Source: BACL27 sp964203235
Lineage (GTDB): Bacteria; Actinomycetota; Acidimicrobiia; Acidimicrobiales; Ilumatobacteraceae
DNA length: 64,000 bases
Reading direction: 5' to 3'
NCBI GenBank assembly: GCA_964203235.1
Contig: CAXNLE010000001.1
Location: 1,121,742 to 1,185,741, forward strand
Part shown: positions 25,080-33,774 of the stretch, in pieces
Layout: each line of letters begins with the position of its first letter
Position numbering within the stretch: the first letter of the stretch is position 1
Notes under the pieces: model-generated
What the model was told of the DNA's origin: nothing
Databases searched by the model: none
What the model saw: only the letters and a program-made list of their open reading frames with translations
Made by a program: the position numbers and the translations under genes

Positions 25080-27998
25080 TTAGGCTCGTTCGACTTCCTT
25101 GAGTTCATAGGTTTCAATAACGTCGCCCGGCTTGAGATCTTGGAAGTCTGTCAAACTCAAACCACATTCGAAGCCCTCACGCACTTCACGCACATCATCT
25201 TTAAATCGGCGCAATGTATTGATATTACCCTTCCAAATGATCGTTCCTTCGCGCAAGAAACGAACTTTCGAGCCACGAGTAATGACCCCCGAAGTAACTG
25301 AGCAACCCGCAACAGCTCCAACCTTTGGTGCTTTGAAAACCTCGCGTACTTCGGCTTCACCGGTAACAACTTCGATGAATTCAGGGGCGAGCATGCCTTT
25401 CATTGCTTTCTCGACATCTTCGAGAAGCTTGTAAATGATTTCGTATGTTCGAATCTCTACGTTTTCTTTTTCGGCAAGTTCACGAATCTTGCGATCTGGT
25501 CGCACATTAAAGCCAATCAAAGTTGCATTTGTTGCTGCAGCCAACGAAATATCATTTTCAGTAATCGTTCCGACGCCACGATGCACGAATGCTGCACGAA
25601 CGTCGTCACGCTCAAGTTTGCGCAAACTCTCGGTTACAGCTTCAAGCGAACCGTGCACATCTGCTTTGACAATCACGTTTAGCGTCGCAACTTCACCGGC
25701 TTGAATTTGGGTGAAGATATCTTCAAGTTTCACTCCGCGCTGAACTCGGGCATCACCGCGTTGATTCATCGTGCGATATCTCTGCTCGCGTGCACCAGCC
25801 ACTGTTCGCGCAGTGCGCTCATCAGGGGCAGATCTAAATTCTTCACCGGCACCAGGCACCGCTGACAACCCAAGCACCTGCACGGGTGTCGAAGGACCGG
25901 CTTGTTTAATTTGCTCGCCACGGTCGTTGATGATTGCGCGAACTTTGCCCCATGCAGCACCCGCAACAATCGGGTCACCAACTTTGAGCATGCCTTTGTC
26001 AACCATGATCGTCGCCACCGGACCACGACCAATATCTAGTTGCGCTTCAAGCACTACGCCCTTGGCACGACCTGTTGGATTCGCAGTCAACTCTTCAAGT
26101 TCGGCAACTGCATTCAACTGGTCAAGTAAATCATCAATACCCAAACCACTTTGTGCTGACATCTCAACAACGATCGTGTCGCCACCCCATGCTTCTGGCG
26201 TCAACTGTTGTTCGGCGAGTCCGGCGAGAACTCGTTGCACATCGGCGTTATCTTTATCAATTTTATTTAGCGCGACAACGATTGGCACACCAGCAACACG
26301 AGCATGATTTATCGCTTCAATCGTTTGTGGCATCACGCCGTCGTCGGCAGCGACAACCAACACAACAATGTCGGTCACGCCTGCACCACGAGCACGCATT
26401 TTCGTAAACGCAGCGTGACCTGGTGTGTCAATAAAAGTGATTAACTTGCCATCTTTTTCAACTTGGTATGCACCAATATGTTGGGTGATTCCGCCGGCTT
26501 CACCAGAGACAACATTGGCATTGCGAATTTTGTCAAGCAGAGTGGTTTTACCGTGGTCAACGTGACCCATGATCGTGATAATTGGCGGACGAGTCATTTG
26601 TGTCTCAGGATCATCGTCGTCTGCATCATCAAACATTGCTTGCAATTCGAGTTCTTCTTGTTGACCTGGGTCTACAAGCAAGATCTCTGCGCCGCATTCA
26701 AGTGCGAAGAGTTCCATTTGTTCATCGACGAGTGTCATTGTGGCGGTGACCATTTCGCCGTGCTCAAGCAAGAATCGCACGACATCAGCCGGCGTGCGAT
26801 TTAATTTCGGCGCGAACTCCTGCGACGAACCGCCACGCTCAATAACAATTATTCCCTCAGGTACTGGGCTCGCGCTTGCTGTATAACTTGTCGGTGTTTG
26901 CGGAAGTTGCTCTTCAAATTCTTGACGACGCTGCCCTCTAGTTTTTTTACGCGGACTACGACGTTGCCCGCCAGGACCACGACCAGGTGCTGGCCGACCA
27001 CCAGGACCAGATGGACTACTTCGACCAAGTGCAGTACCGCGTCCACCAGTTGGTGCACCCGGACGACCACCAGGACCAGCAGGACCACGACCAGGTGCAG
27101 AACGATCTGGAGTAGTACGACCGCCTGAGCCGGCAGGACCACGACCTAGTTGCGAAGCAGGAATTCGACCAGTTCGCGCATTTGTTGATGGCGCCGTACT
27201 ACGAGGTGCCGAACGATTGAACGGCGGACGAGTTACTCCACCTTCAGGTCGACGCGCAATTGGCGGTGGCGGAATCGGACGCGAAGAACCAGGCGGTGGA
27301 GGAATCGGACGAGTTGAGCCAGGCAATGTTGGACGACCAGGAACGGTTGCACCACCAACACGATTTGGCTGTGTCGGCTGTGTCGGCTGTGTCGGCTGAG
27401 CAACTGGCGCAGTGCTCGCGGCTGGCGCCTGCGTTGTTTGCGGCGTTATTTGTGTAGCGGGTTGTTGAGTTGGTTGCGGCGTTACTATCGGCTGACGAAC
27501 TGGTTCTGGTTGCAGCGGTTGTATTTGACGAACAGGCTGTGTGGCTGAACGAGCAGTTGGGCTCGCCTGATTCGGCTGCGCAGATGAAACTACGCGACTT
27601 ACAACGACTTCAGTTTCGCGTGGTGTAGCCGGCGTCTCAACTGCAACTTCTGTTGATTCAACTTGCGGTTCAGTTGCTGACTCTTTTTTTGCAACGGCTT
27701 TTTTCGCCGCAACACCAGTGCCCGCAGTTTTCTTAGCAACAGCCTTCTTAACTGTCGTGCCGTCAACTTTTTTTGCAGCAGCTTTTCTAACTGGTTTGGT
27801 CGAAACTTCTTCTGGTTGCGATTCGCGAGTTAAACCTTCACGTTCAGCACGAATGCGAATACGATCAGCTTGTGCGTCAATAATCGTTGACGATGGACCC
27901 TTGACACCGATGCCGAGTTTTCCGCTGAGATCAATAATCTCAGCGTTAGTCATTCCGAGTTCTTTAGCGATCTCGTGAACGCGTTTAGCCTTTGCCAA
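25080..27998 (-). CDS. infB: translation initiation factor IF-2
   Basis: A 972-residue IF-2. The N-terminus has the IF2_N helix (RVHEIAKELGMTNAEIIDLS), then about 350 residues of Lys/Ala-rich and Pro/Gly/Arg/Gln-rich low complexity, including a PTQ repeat. The G domain starts at GHVDHGKTTLLDKI and contains GGITQHIGAYQV, DTPGHAAF and NKIDKDN; domains II-IV follow, with the initiator-tRNA-binding C-terminus. It places formyl-Met-tRNA on the 30S subunit. It follows nusA after 5 nt in the rimP-nusA-infB operon. A ylxR gene, commonly between nusA and infB, is missing. Confidence 0.97.
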   Translation of the reverse strand: MAKAKRVHEIAKELGMTNAEIIDLSGKLGIGVKGPSSTIIDAQADRIRIRAEREGLTRESQPEEVSTKPVRKAAAKKVDGTTVKKAVAKKTAGTGVAAKKAVAKKESATEPQVESTEVAVETPATPRETEVVVSRVVSSAQPNQASPTARSATQPVRQIQPLQPEPVRQPIVTPQPTQQPATQITPQTTQAPAASTAPVAQPTQPTQPTQPNRVGGATVPGRPTLPGSTRPIPPPPGSSRPIPPPPIARRPEGGVTRPPFNRSAPRSTAPSTNARTGRIPASQLGRGPAGSGGRTTPDRSAPGRGPAGPGGRPGAPTGGRGTALGRSSPSGPGGRPAPGRGPGGQRRSPRKKTRGQRRQEFEEQLPQTPTSYTASASPVPEGIIVIERGGSSQEFAPKLNRTPADVVRFLLEHGEMVTATMTLVDEQMELFALECGAEILLVDPGQQEELELQAMFDDADDDDPETQMTRPPIITIMGHVDHGKTTLLDKIRNANVVSGEAGGITQHIGAYQVEKDGKLITFIDTPGHAAFTKMRARGAGVTDIVVLVVAADDGVMPQTIEAINHARVAGVPIVVALNKIDKDNADVQRVLAGLAEQQLTPEAWGGDTIVVEMSAQSGLGIDDLLDQLNAVAELEELTANPTGRAKGVVLEAQLDIGRGPVATIMVDKGMLKVGDPIVAGAAWGKVRAIINDRGEQIKQAGPSTPVQVLGLSAVPGAGEEFRSAPDERTARTVAGAREQRYRTMNQRGDARVQRGVKLEDIFTQIQAGEVATLNVIVKADVHGSLEAVTESLRKLERDDVRAAFVHRGVGTITENDISLAAATNATLIGFNVRPDRKIRELAEKENVEIRTYEIIYKLLEDVEKAMKGMLAPEFIEVVTGEAEVREVFKAPKVGAVAGCSVTSGVITRGSKVRFLREGTIIWKGNINTLRRFKDDVREVREGFECGLSLTDFQDLKPGDVIETYELKEVERA
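27367..27399. repeat. 9-bp tandem repeat inside infB
   Basis: The unit GGCTGTGTC occurs three times in a row plus a partial copy. On the minus strand it encodes a Pro-Thr-Gln repeat in the disordered N-terminal region of IF-2. In-frame units of this kind can change copy number without breaking the gene. Confidence 0.8.
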
Positions 27999-28003
27999 AG
28001 TGT

Positions 28004-29164
28004 CTAGCCTTTCGATTCTTCAGTTGAAGCACCAGATTGTGCAGCTACTTGTTCTTGACTCAATATTGATCCGTCAGCAGCGTGCCATTCCATTGCGCCC
28101 GTGTCTATATTCGTCTTCCATTCGCCTTCTGCATAAACAGACTCGGCCGCGGTTTCTACTGCACGTCGCACCACGCCATTGCCTTCGGCTGCAACCTCAG
28201 ATTCGCTCTTAATGTCAATTCGCACACCAGTAAGACGCGCAGCAAGTGTGGCGTTGACACCCATCTTGCCAATTGCTAATGACAATTGAAAATCTGGCAC
28301 GATTACATCGGCTTGAGTTTCATCTGCACTTAAACGAACTTCAGTAACTTTTGCTGGTGACATTGCCTTGGCAATGAAATCGCGTTTATCTTCACTGAAT
28401 GGGATGATGTCTACTTTTTCGCCGCGCAATTCGTTGACAACCATTCGCACTCGCCCACCGCGTGCGCCTACACAAGCACCGACCGGGTCAATTGCTTTAT
28501 CGTTTGACCACACTGCAATTTTCGTGCGTTGACCCGGTTCACGAGCACATGATTTAATCTCGACAATTCGATCAGCAATCTCAGGTACTTCCATTTCGAA
28601 AAGTCGCATAATCAAACCTGGGTGAGTACGACTGACAACGATCTGCGGGCCCTTTGGCGTGCGTCGCACTTCAACGATGTATGCCTTAAGACGAGCATTT
28701 GGCTCGCGTGTCTCGCCGAGCACTTGCTCTGCTTGTGGCAACAACGCTTCAACTCGGCCAAGATCGAGCAACGTGTAACGAGTGTCTGTCTTTTGTACGG
28801 TTCCTGAAACAATGTCGCCTTCGCGGTTCGCATACTCTTCGAACTTGCGCTCGCGCTCTACTTCTCGAATTCGTTGACTCATCACCTGACGGAAAGTCAC
28901 TGCGGCAATTCGACCGAGCTCGTCTTTCTTTGGAGTGTCATCTCGTTCGTTAATCCATTCGCCGTCATCATTTACGTCGTAGGCAGTAAAAGTAATATCC
29001 ATGTTGTCTGGGTTTACTCCGACAATCACTTCTTCTGCAGCACCTGGACGCTTCTTGTATGCCGTGGCCAATGCTTCGACAAGAACTTGCAATAATGCGT
29101 CAATTGTGATTCCGCGATCTGCTGCGAGCATGCGTAGCGCTTCTGACATGTCCATGTTGCTCAT
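28004..29164 (-). CDS. nusA: transcription termination/antitermination factor NusA
   Basis: A 386-residue NusA: N-terminal RNAP-binding domain (MDMSEALRMLAADRGITIDALL), S1 domain (GDIVSGTVQKTDTRYTLLDLG), KH1/KH2 (VVSRTHPGLIMRLFEMEVPEIADRIVEIK, GACVGARGGRVRMVVNELRGEKVDIIPFSED). It lacks the acidic C-terminal repeats of E. coli NusA, as is normal for actinobacteria. The start overlaps the rimP stop as ATGA. A hairpin with a T tract in the operon leader (29857-29888) is a plausible site for NusA feedback. Confidence 0.96.
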   Translation of the reverse strand: MSNMDMSEALRMLAADRGITIDALLQVLVEALATAYKKRPGAAEEVIVGVNPDNMDITFTAYDVNDDGEWINERDDTPKKDELGRIAAVTFRQVMSQRIREVERERKFEEYANREGDIVSGTVQKTDTRYTLLDLGRVEALLPQAEQVLGETREPNARLKAYIVEVRRTPKGPQIVVSRTHPGLIMRLFEMEVPEIADRIVEIKSCAREPGQRTKIAVWSNDKAIDPVGACVGARGGRVRMVVNELRGEKVDIIPFSEDKRDFIAKAMSPAKVTEVRLSADETQADVIVPDFQLSLAIGKMGVNATLAARLTGVRIDIKSESEVAAEGNGVVRRAVETAAESVYAEGEWKTNIDTGAMEWHAADGSILSQEQVAAQSGASTEESKG

Positions 29165-29742
29165 GATGCTTTGGCCTCCGTTGTAGTTGCGAATTTGTGT
29201 TTTGAATTCTTTGAATGACGCGCATCTTTTTTAGACGTCGTCTCGAATTTGAAAACTGTTTTAGCGCGATCAATCGCCGCGTAACTGATTTTGATTTCTA
29301 CATCGCTTGAATTGCGCACGGTGATTTCACGATCATCAGCGTCAACTAAGACACCTTGCACGCGACGCTCGCCGCCGGCTTCAAGAGGCGCAGTCAAGCG
29401 CACATTGATTAGTTTGTTGACCTCGCGAACGTAATGGCGCGGCAATCGCAAATTTCTCTCTAGCCCAGGGCTTGTTACTTCAAGCGTGTAGCGACCAGGC
29501 ACTGGCTCGACGTGGTCGAATTCTTTTGAAATCAGTCGAGTGAGTAACCCAATCTTCTCAAGGTCAACGCCTGCAGGTTGACCATTTTCGCCAATCATGC
29601 CAGGCCTTGTATCAACAACCACACGCACAACACCGCTCACAAATTCGAGGTCATAGAGATCGAGGCTGAGATCGCTAACAATCGGTGTGACAAGTTCGCT
29701 GATACGCGTGACTACCACACTTTCACCTGCACTCGACACCAT
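29161..29742 (-). CDS. rimP: ribosome maturation factor RimP
   Basis: A 193-residue protein with the RimP N-terminal ferredoxin-like domain (LYDLEFVSGVVRVVVDTRPGMIGENG, VTSPGLERNLRLPRHY) and the C-terminal SH3-like domain (VRLTAPLEAGGERRVQGVLVDADDREITV), plus a Lys-rich tail after residue 170. RimP helps 30S assembly. It is first in the rimP-nusA-infB operon; SD GGAGAG lies about 7 nt before the ATG. The 5' leader is long, about 170 nt from the predicted promoter. Confidence 0.94.
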   Translation of the reverse strand: MVSSAGESVVVTRISELVTPIVSDLSLDLYDLEFVSGVVRVVVDTRPGMIGENGQPAGVDLEKIGLLTRLISKEFDHVEPVPGRYTLEVTSPGLERNLRLPRHYVREVNKLINVRLTAPLEAGGERRVQGVLVDADDREITVRNSSDVEIKISYAAIDRAKTVFKFETTSKKDARHSKNSKHKFATTTEAKAS

Positions 29743-29780
29743 TAGAAAACTCTCCTTTCTTGCAATAACACGGTCAAATA

Positions 29781-29824
29781 ACTATTAAATCACTGGCAAA
29801 TCACTAGCAAATCGCTATCAAATA
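29781..29824. repeat. four tandem 11-bp repeats in the rimP leader
   Basis: Consecutive units ACTATTAAATC, ACTGGCAAATC, ACTAGCAAATC and GCTATCAAATA differ from each other at two to four positions. They fall between the leader hairpin and the rimP start, in the predicted untranslated leader. A protein- or RNA-binding array or simple slippage product are both possible. Confidence 0.6.
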
Positions 29825-29856
29825 GTCTCTCTGATACTTCAAAAAGGCACCCGATA

Positions 29857-29888
29857 GAAAACAAAAGGCGTGGGCCTAAACCCACGCC
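29857..29888 (-). terminator. intrinsic terminator-like hairpin in the rimP-nusA-infB leader
   Basis: On the minus strand an 8-bp perfect stem (GGCGTGGG/CCCACGCC) with a 6-nt loop is followed at once by TTTTGTTTTC. This is a textbook intrinsic terminator, but it lies about 25 nt downstream of the predicted operon promoter and before rimP, with no gene ending upstream on that strand. It therefore probably acts as an attenuator of the operon. Confidence 0.65.
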
Positions 29889-29918
29889 TTCGGTTCAATG
29901 AACTTTTAGGTCGCCTTA

Positions 29919-29947
29919 AGTATAGTGCCGCGGAACTAAAGTTTCAG
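29919..29947 (-). promoter_or_regulatory. promoter of the rimP-nusA-infB operon
   Basis: On the minus strand CTGAAA (29942-29947) and TATACT (29919-29924) are exactly 17 nt apart. Transcription would start near 29912, leaving a leader of about 170 nt that contains the terminator-like hairpin. Confidence 0.55.
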
Positions 29948-29982
29948 ATGGCGCTATTGCTCGCGCCGCCAAGTGAGGGCTC

Positions 29983-31755
29983 GTGATTTTGCGGATGTCA
30001 ACAATGTTTTTAAGGACTTTGCGCGATGACCCAGTTGACGCCGAGGTGCCGAGCCATCGGCTATTAGTGCGGGCTGGATACATCCGGCGTGCCGCACCTG
30101 GTGGTTATACATGGTTACCTCTTGGTTTGCGAACCCTGAACCGAGTTGAAACGATTGTCCGCGAAGAAATGGATGCAATCGGCGCTCAAGAAGTGCACTT
30201 TCCTGCGATGCTGCCCCGCGAACCGTACGAGATTACGGGTCGGTGGACAGACTACGGCCCGAACTTGTTTCGCCTACAAGACCGACGCGGTGTCGATTAT
30301 CTACTCGGACCTACCCACGAAGAAATGTTCACACTTTTAGTAAAAGATCTCTACAGCAGTTACAAAGATTTACCGCTATGGCTATATCAAATTCAAACTA
30401 AATTTCGCGACGAAGCACGACCACGCGCTGGTCTGTTGCGTGGACGCGAATTTTTGATGAAAGATTCTTACAGTTTCGATCTAGATGACGCAGGTTTGCA
30501 ACGCAGTTACGACGCGCACCGCAGCGCCTACTTAAGGACTTTTGACAGACTGGGATTGCCATACGCAGTTGTCTCGGCGATGTCTGGCGCAATGGGCGGC
30601 TCGGCATCTGAGGAGTTTTTGTTTCCGTGTGATTCGGGCGAAGATACGTTCGTTAGTTGTGATACTTGCTCATACTCAGCCAACACCGAGGCCGTACGGG
30701 TTGGCGAGCCAGCCAAGATTGACTACTCAAATCTTGGAACGGCTGTCGTGTTCGACACACCGGCAACGCCGACAATCGCCACTTTGGTTGATTTGTTCAA
30801 CACTCGTCCTGATTTGAAGCGCGTTGATCGCCAGTGGATGGCGGCCGACACACTCAAAAATGTCATCGTTAATTTGCGTCATCCAGATGGTCGCACCGAG
30901 CCACTTGCAATTGGTGTGCCAGGCGATCGTGATGTCGACACAAAGCGACTTGAAGCACAAGTTTCACCAGCCGAAATCGTTGAGTTCACCGAAGCAGATT
31001 TCGCCGCAAATAAGTATCTCGTCAAGGGCTACATCGGGCCACAGTCGCTTGGGTTAAAAAATTCAAGTGGGATCAAATATCTGCTTGATCGCAGCATCGC
31101 CATCGGCAGCGCATGGATCACCGGGGCTAACGCGCCAGGTCGCCACGTTGCTGGTCTCGTAAATGGTCGCGATTTTTCGTGCGACGGCATAGTCGACGCT
31201 GCCGATGTTCGCGCTGGAGATTCTTGCCCGAAATGCAATGCGAAACTACAGATTCGTCGTGGCATCGAGATCGGCCACGTGTTTCAACTCGGTCGCAAAT
31301 ATGCCGAAGCTCTCGGGCTCACAGTGCTTGACCAAAACGGAAAATCACAAGTCGTCACAATGGGTTCTTACGGCATCGGAGTCTCGCGAGCGGTTGCAGC
31401 AATCGCCGAAGCCAACCATGACGAAATTGGTTTGAAGTGGCCGTCTGCGGTTTCACCAACAGATGTTCACATTGTTGTTGCAGGCAAACCTGGTGATGAA
31501 ACATTTACTGTTGGCGAAGCGCTTGCACTTGCATTGCATGATCAAAACATGACTGTGCTGATTGACGATCGTAAAGGCGTATCACCTGGCGTCAAATTTA
31601 AGGATGCCGAATTGATTGGCACACCACGCATCGTCATCGCGGGTCGTGGTGTCGCTACAGGAGTTGTAGAAGTTCGCAATCGCCGCGCGGGAACTTCAGG
31701 AGATGTCGCAATCGATGATGCTGCGAAACACATAGTTGCAATGCCGATAATTTAA
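29983..31755 (+). CDS. proS: prolyl-tRNA synthetase (bacterial type)
   Basis: A 590-residue class II synthetase that charges tRNA-Pro. Motif 1 (GGYTWLPLGLRTLNRVE), motif 2 (FRDEARPRAGLLRGREFLMKDSYSFD) and motif 3 (GSYGIGVSRAVAAIAE) are present, and an editing insertion domain occupies about residues 225-400. GTG 29983 follows a GAGGG SD; ATG 29995 is an alternative, giving the common MST.FLRTLR start. It is divergent from rimP. Confidence 0.95.
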   Translation: MILRMSTMFLRTLRDDPVDAEVPSHRLLVRAGYIRRAAPGGYTWLPLGLRTLNRVETIVREEMDAIGAQEVHFPAMLPREPYEITGRWTDYGPNLFRLQDRRGVDYLLGPTHEEMFTLLVKDLYSSYKDLPLWLYQIQTKFRDEARPRAGLLRGREFLMKDSYSFDLDDAGLQRSYDAHRSAYLRTFDRLGLPYAVVSAMSGAMGGSASEEFLFPCDSGEDTFVSCDTCSYSANTEAVRVGEPAKIDYSNLGTAVVFDTPATPTIATLVDLFNTRPDLKRVDRQWMAADTLKNVIVNLRHPDGRTEPLAIGVPGDRDVDTKRLEAQVSPAEIVEFTEADFAANKYLVKGYIGPQSLGLKNSSGIKYLLDRSIAIGSAWITGANAPGRHVAGLVNGRDFSCDGIVDAADVRAGDSCPKCNAKLQIRRGIEIGHVFQLGRKYAEALGLTVLDQNGKSQVVTMGSYGIGVSRAVAAIAEANHDEIGLKWPSAVSPTDVHIVVAGKPGDETFTVGEALALALHDQNMTVLIDDRKGVSPGVKFKDAELIGTPRIVIAGRGVATGVVEVRNRRAGTSGDVAIDDAAKHIVAMPII

Positions 31756-31772
31756 CGAAGCTTGTAACGAAA

Positions 31773-32816
31773 ATGACTGCGATCCTTAATCCGGCGGTAA
31801 AGCACTATGAATGGGGCGACTTCGCGGCGTTGCCAGATTTGCTTGGTTTACCGCGAGATCAAAAACCTTGGGCCGAACTTTGGTTTGGCACCCACTCTGA
31901 TGGTCATTCAACATTGCAAACTGCCAACGGTGAAACGCAACTCAAGAATGTCGTCGGTGATCTTCCGTTTTTATTGAAGCTCATCGCGGTCGCGAAACCA
32001 CTTTCACTACAAACGCATCCAAGCACGGCTCAAGCACTCGCAGGTTTCGCTCGCGAAAACGAACTAGGTCTTCCTCGTACCGCATCCAATCGCATCTATA
32101 AAGATGAGGCCGCCAAGCCAGAATTGCTCTGCGCACTTTCTGAATTTCAAATGCTCTGTGGTTTTGCGCCTGTCAACGAGTCGATAGACCGTGCAGAAAA
32201 ACTTGGCTTAATCGAACTTGCAAAACACTTGAAACTTGATGGATTAGAAAAATCGGTGCGTTGGGCGCTCAACGAAAAATTGCATTCGACGCCGCAAAAT
32301 TTGCCGAAACATTTGCAGGTACTCGCATCTTTATACCCAAATTCAGGGGGCATCCTCGTTGCGCTCTTAATGAATTACATTGTTTTAAAACCAGGCGATG
32401 CGATTTTTCTTGAGCCTGGCAATGTGCATTCGTATCTAAGTGGCCTAGCCGTTGAAGTAATGACGAGTAGCGACAATGTCATGCGTGCTGCTTTCACTAC
32501 AAAACATATTGACTTAAACGAATTTTTAGCAACTACAAACTTCGTTTCTGAGATACCAAAATTTGTATCGCCAACTACGACATCAGGCAATGTTGCGCTT
32601 TACGACATTTCAAGTGCACCTTTTAGCGTTCAAAGGTTCAACGTGACTAGCGACATATCGCTGACTGCCGAACACGAAGTAGAGATATATTTATGCGTTC
32701 AAGGAAAATCAGGCTCACTTCAGCAAGGTCAAGCGTGCGTGTTGCGTCTCGGTGAAGTCTTGCAACTCACGGGGCCCTCACTCGTGTTTAGAGTCTGGGG
32801 AGATCCGATTATCTAA
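31773..32816 (+). CDS. manA: mannose-6-phosphate isomerase, class I
   Basis: A 347-residue type I phosphomannose isomerase interconverting fructose-6-P and mannose-6-P for cell-envelope sugars. Zinc-ligand segments are LSLQTHPSTAQA (Gln/His), YKDEAAKPELLCAL (Glu) and LEPGNVHSYLSG (His), in the usual order. It starts 17 nt after proS and its TAA overlaps the ATG of the next gene as TAATG, so the SGNH hydrolase is translationally coupled. Confidence 0.92.
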   Translation: MTAILNPAVKHYEWGDFAALPDLLGLPRDQKPWAELWFGTHSDGHSTLQTANGETQLKNVVGDLPFLLKLIAVAKPLSLQTHPSTAQALAGFARENELGLPRTASNRIYKDEAAKPELLCALSEFQMLCGFAPVNESIDRAEKLGLIELAKHLKLDGLEKSVRWALNEKLHSTPQNLPKHLQVLASLYPNSGGILVALLMNYIVLKPGDAIFLEPGNVHSYLSGLAVEVMTSSDNVMRAAFTTKHIDLNEFLATTNFVSEIPKFVSPTTTSGNVALYDISSAPFSVQRFNVTSDISLTAEHEVEIYLCVQGKSGSLQQGQACVLRLGEVLQLTGPSLVFRVWGDPII

Positions 32817-33694
32817 TGTTTCGAAATATCAATAGAAGGTCTCTAGTTACAAAGTTGCTGCTTGTCGCTTTTACTTTTGCAGTCACTACTGGAGCTGGCA
32901 GCAGTACGCCATTCACGCCAAATACAAGTCCGTCGCTTTTAATTATTGGGGACAGTATTACTTGGGGCTCTGACTATTTCGCAAAGGCTCAAAAACTCGT
33001 TGCAGGTGATGGCCAATGGGCAAATGTAGTTGTTGATGGGCAATATTCTCGGCGAGTTGCGTTTCCGACGCCGAACACCTCTATTCGAATGTCAGGGGTC
33101 AAGAGTTTTTTAAAACTCAAAGCAGCGGGGCTGAACCCTGACGCTGTGATTGTTGCGCTTGGCAGTAACGATGTCGCAATGGAGTCAAAAATTGAAGTTT
33201 ACGAAAAAATAATCCGAGATTTAATGGATACGATTGGCAATGTGCCTGTCACTTGGCTGACTGTTAATCGAAGAGATACCAAGGCGATCTTTAGAAGAAG
33301 TGTTGTTTTCAATAGCGTGCTCGTGAAACTCACGGCCGAATATCCAAACTTGGTTCTCTCAGACTGGTATTCAGTCATCAATTCAAACCTGAAGTTAATG
33401 GCATGGGATAAAGTTCACCTCACACCAACTGGCTATACAGTGCGCGCTAAGTCGTACCAGTCTTTGGCACGTGAAATATACGAGCGATATTGGATAGCAA
33501 CCACGCCGACTACTACAACTATTGCTGTTACTACAACAACGACAACAACTGTCGCCCCAGTTGTGCCTGCGGTAACCACTACCTTGCCGATTGATACGTC
33601 GACAACAATCGCAGCAACTACGACTACAACGACAACGCTCGTATCTGCGACAACGACCAGCGCAACGACTACGACAATCAAAACAACCCCTTAA
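32816..33694 (+). CDS. exported SGNH/GDSL hydrolase with Thr-rich tail
   Basis: A 292-residue protein: N-terminal signal-like segment (RRSLVTKLLLVAFTFAVTTGAGSS), then block I LLIIGDSITWGSD (catalytic Ser), block III VIVALGSNDVAM, and block V WDKVHLTPTGY (Asp/His), the SGNH esterase set. From about residue 228 to the end it is almost entirely Thr with some Val/Ala/Pro, resembling a mucin-like, possibly glycosylated linker to the cell surface. The repeated ACT/ACA/ACG codons make long artefactual frames on the other strand. Substrate unknown; acyl esters of cell-wall glycans are a guess. Confidence 0.85.
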   Translation: MFRNINRRSLVTKLLLVAFTFAVTTGAGSSTPFTPNTSPSLLIIGDSITWGSDYFAKAQKLVAGDGQWANVVVDGQYSRRVAFPTPNTSIRMSGVKSFLKLKAAGLNPDAVIVALGSNDVAMESKIEVYEKIIRDLMDTIGNVPVTWLTVNRRDTKAIFRRSVVFNSVLVKLTAEYPNLVLSDWYSVINSNLKLMAWDKVHLTPTGYTVRAKSYQSLAREIYERYWIATTPTTTTIAVTTTTTTTVAPVVPAVTTTLPIDTSTTIAATTTTTTTLVSATTTSATTTTIKTTP

Positions 33695-33774
33695 TCCAAG
33701 GTTTGTTAGTTTGAGTTGATCGCTTTCGCAGGATCGCCAGTGCGTAGACGCAGTGGTTGCATTCAAATTAATAA

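Noticed and set aside
26849..27142. Val/Leu-rich frame within the infB N-terminal region
   Set aside because: Out-of-frame translation of the Gly/Pro/Arg-rich linker of IF-2; no SD and no plausible fold.
33735..33765. imperfect CCAGTGCGT/ACGCAGTGG hairpin after the SGNH gene
   Set aside because: The loop would be only 2 nt and no T tract follows.
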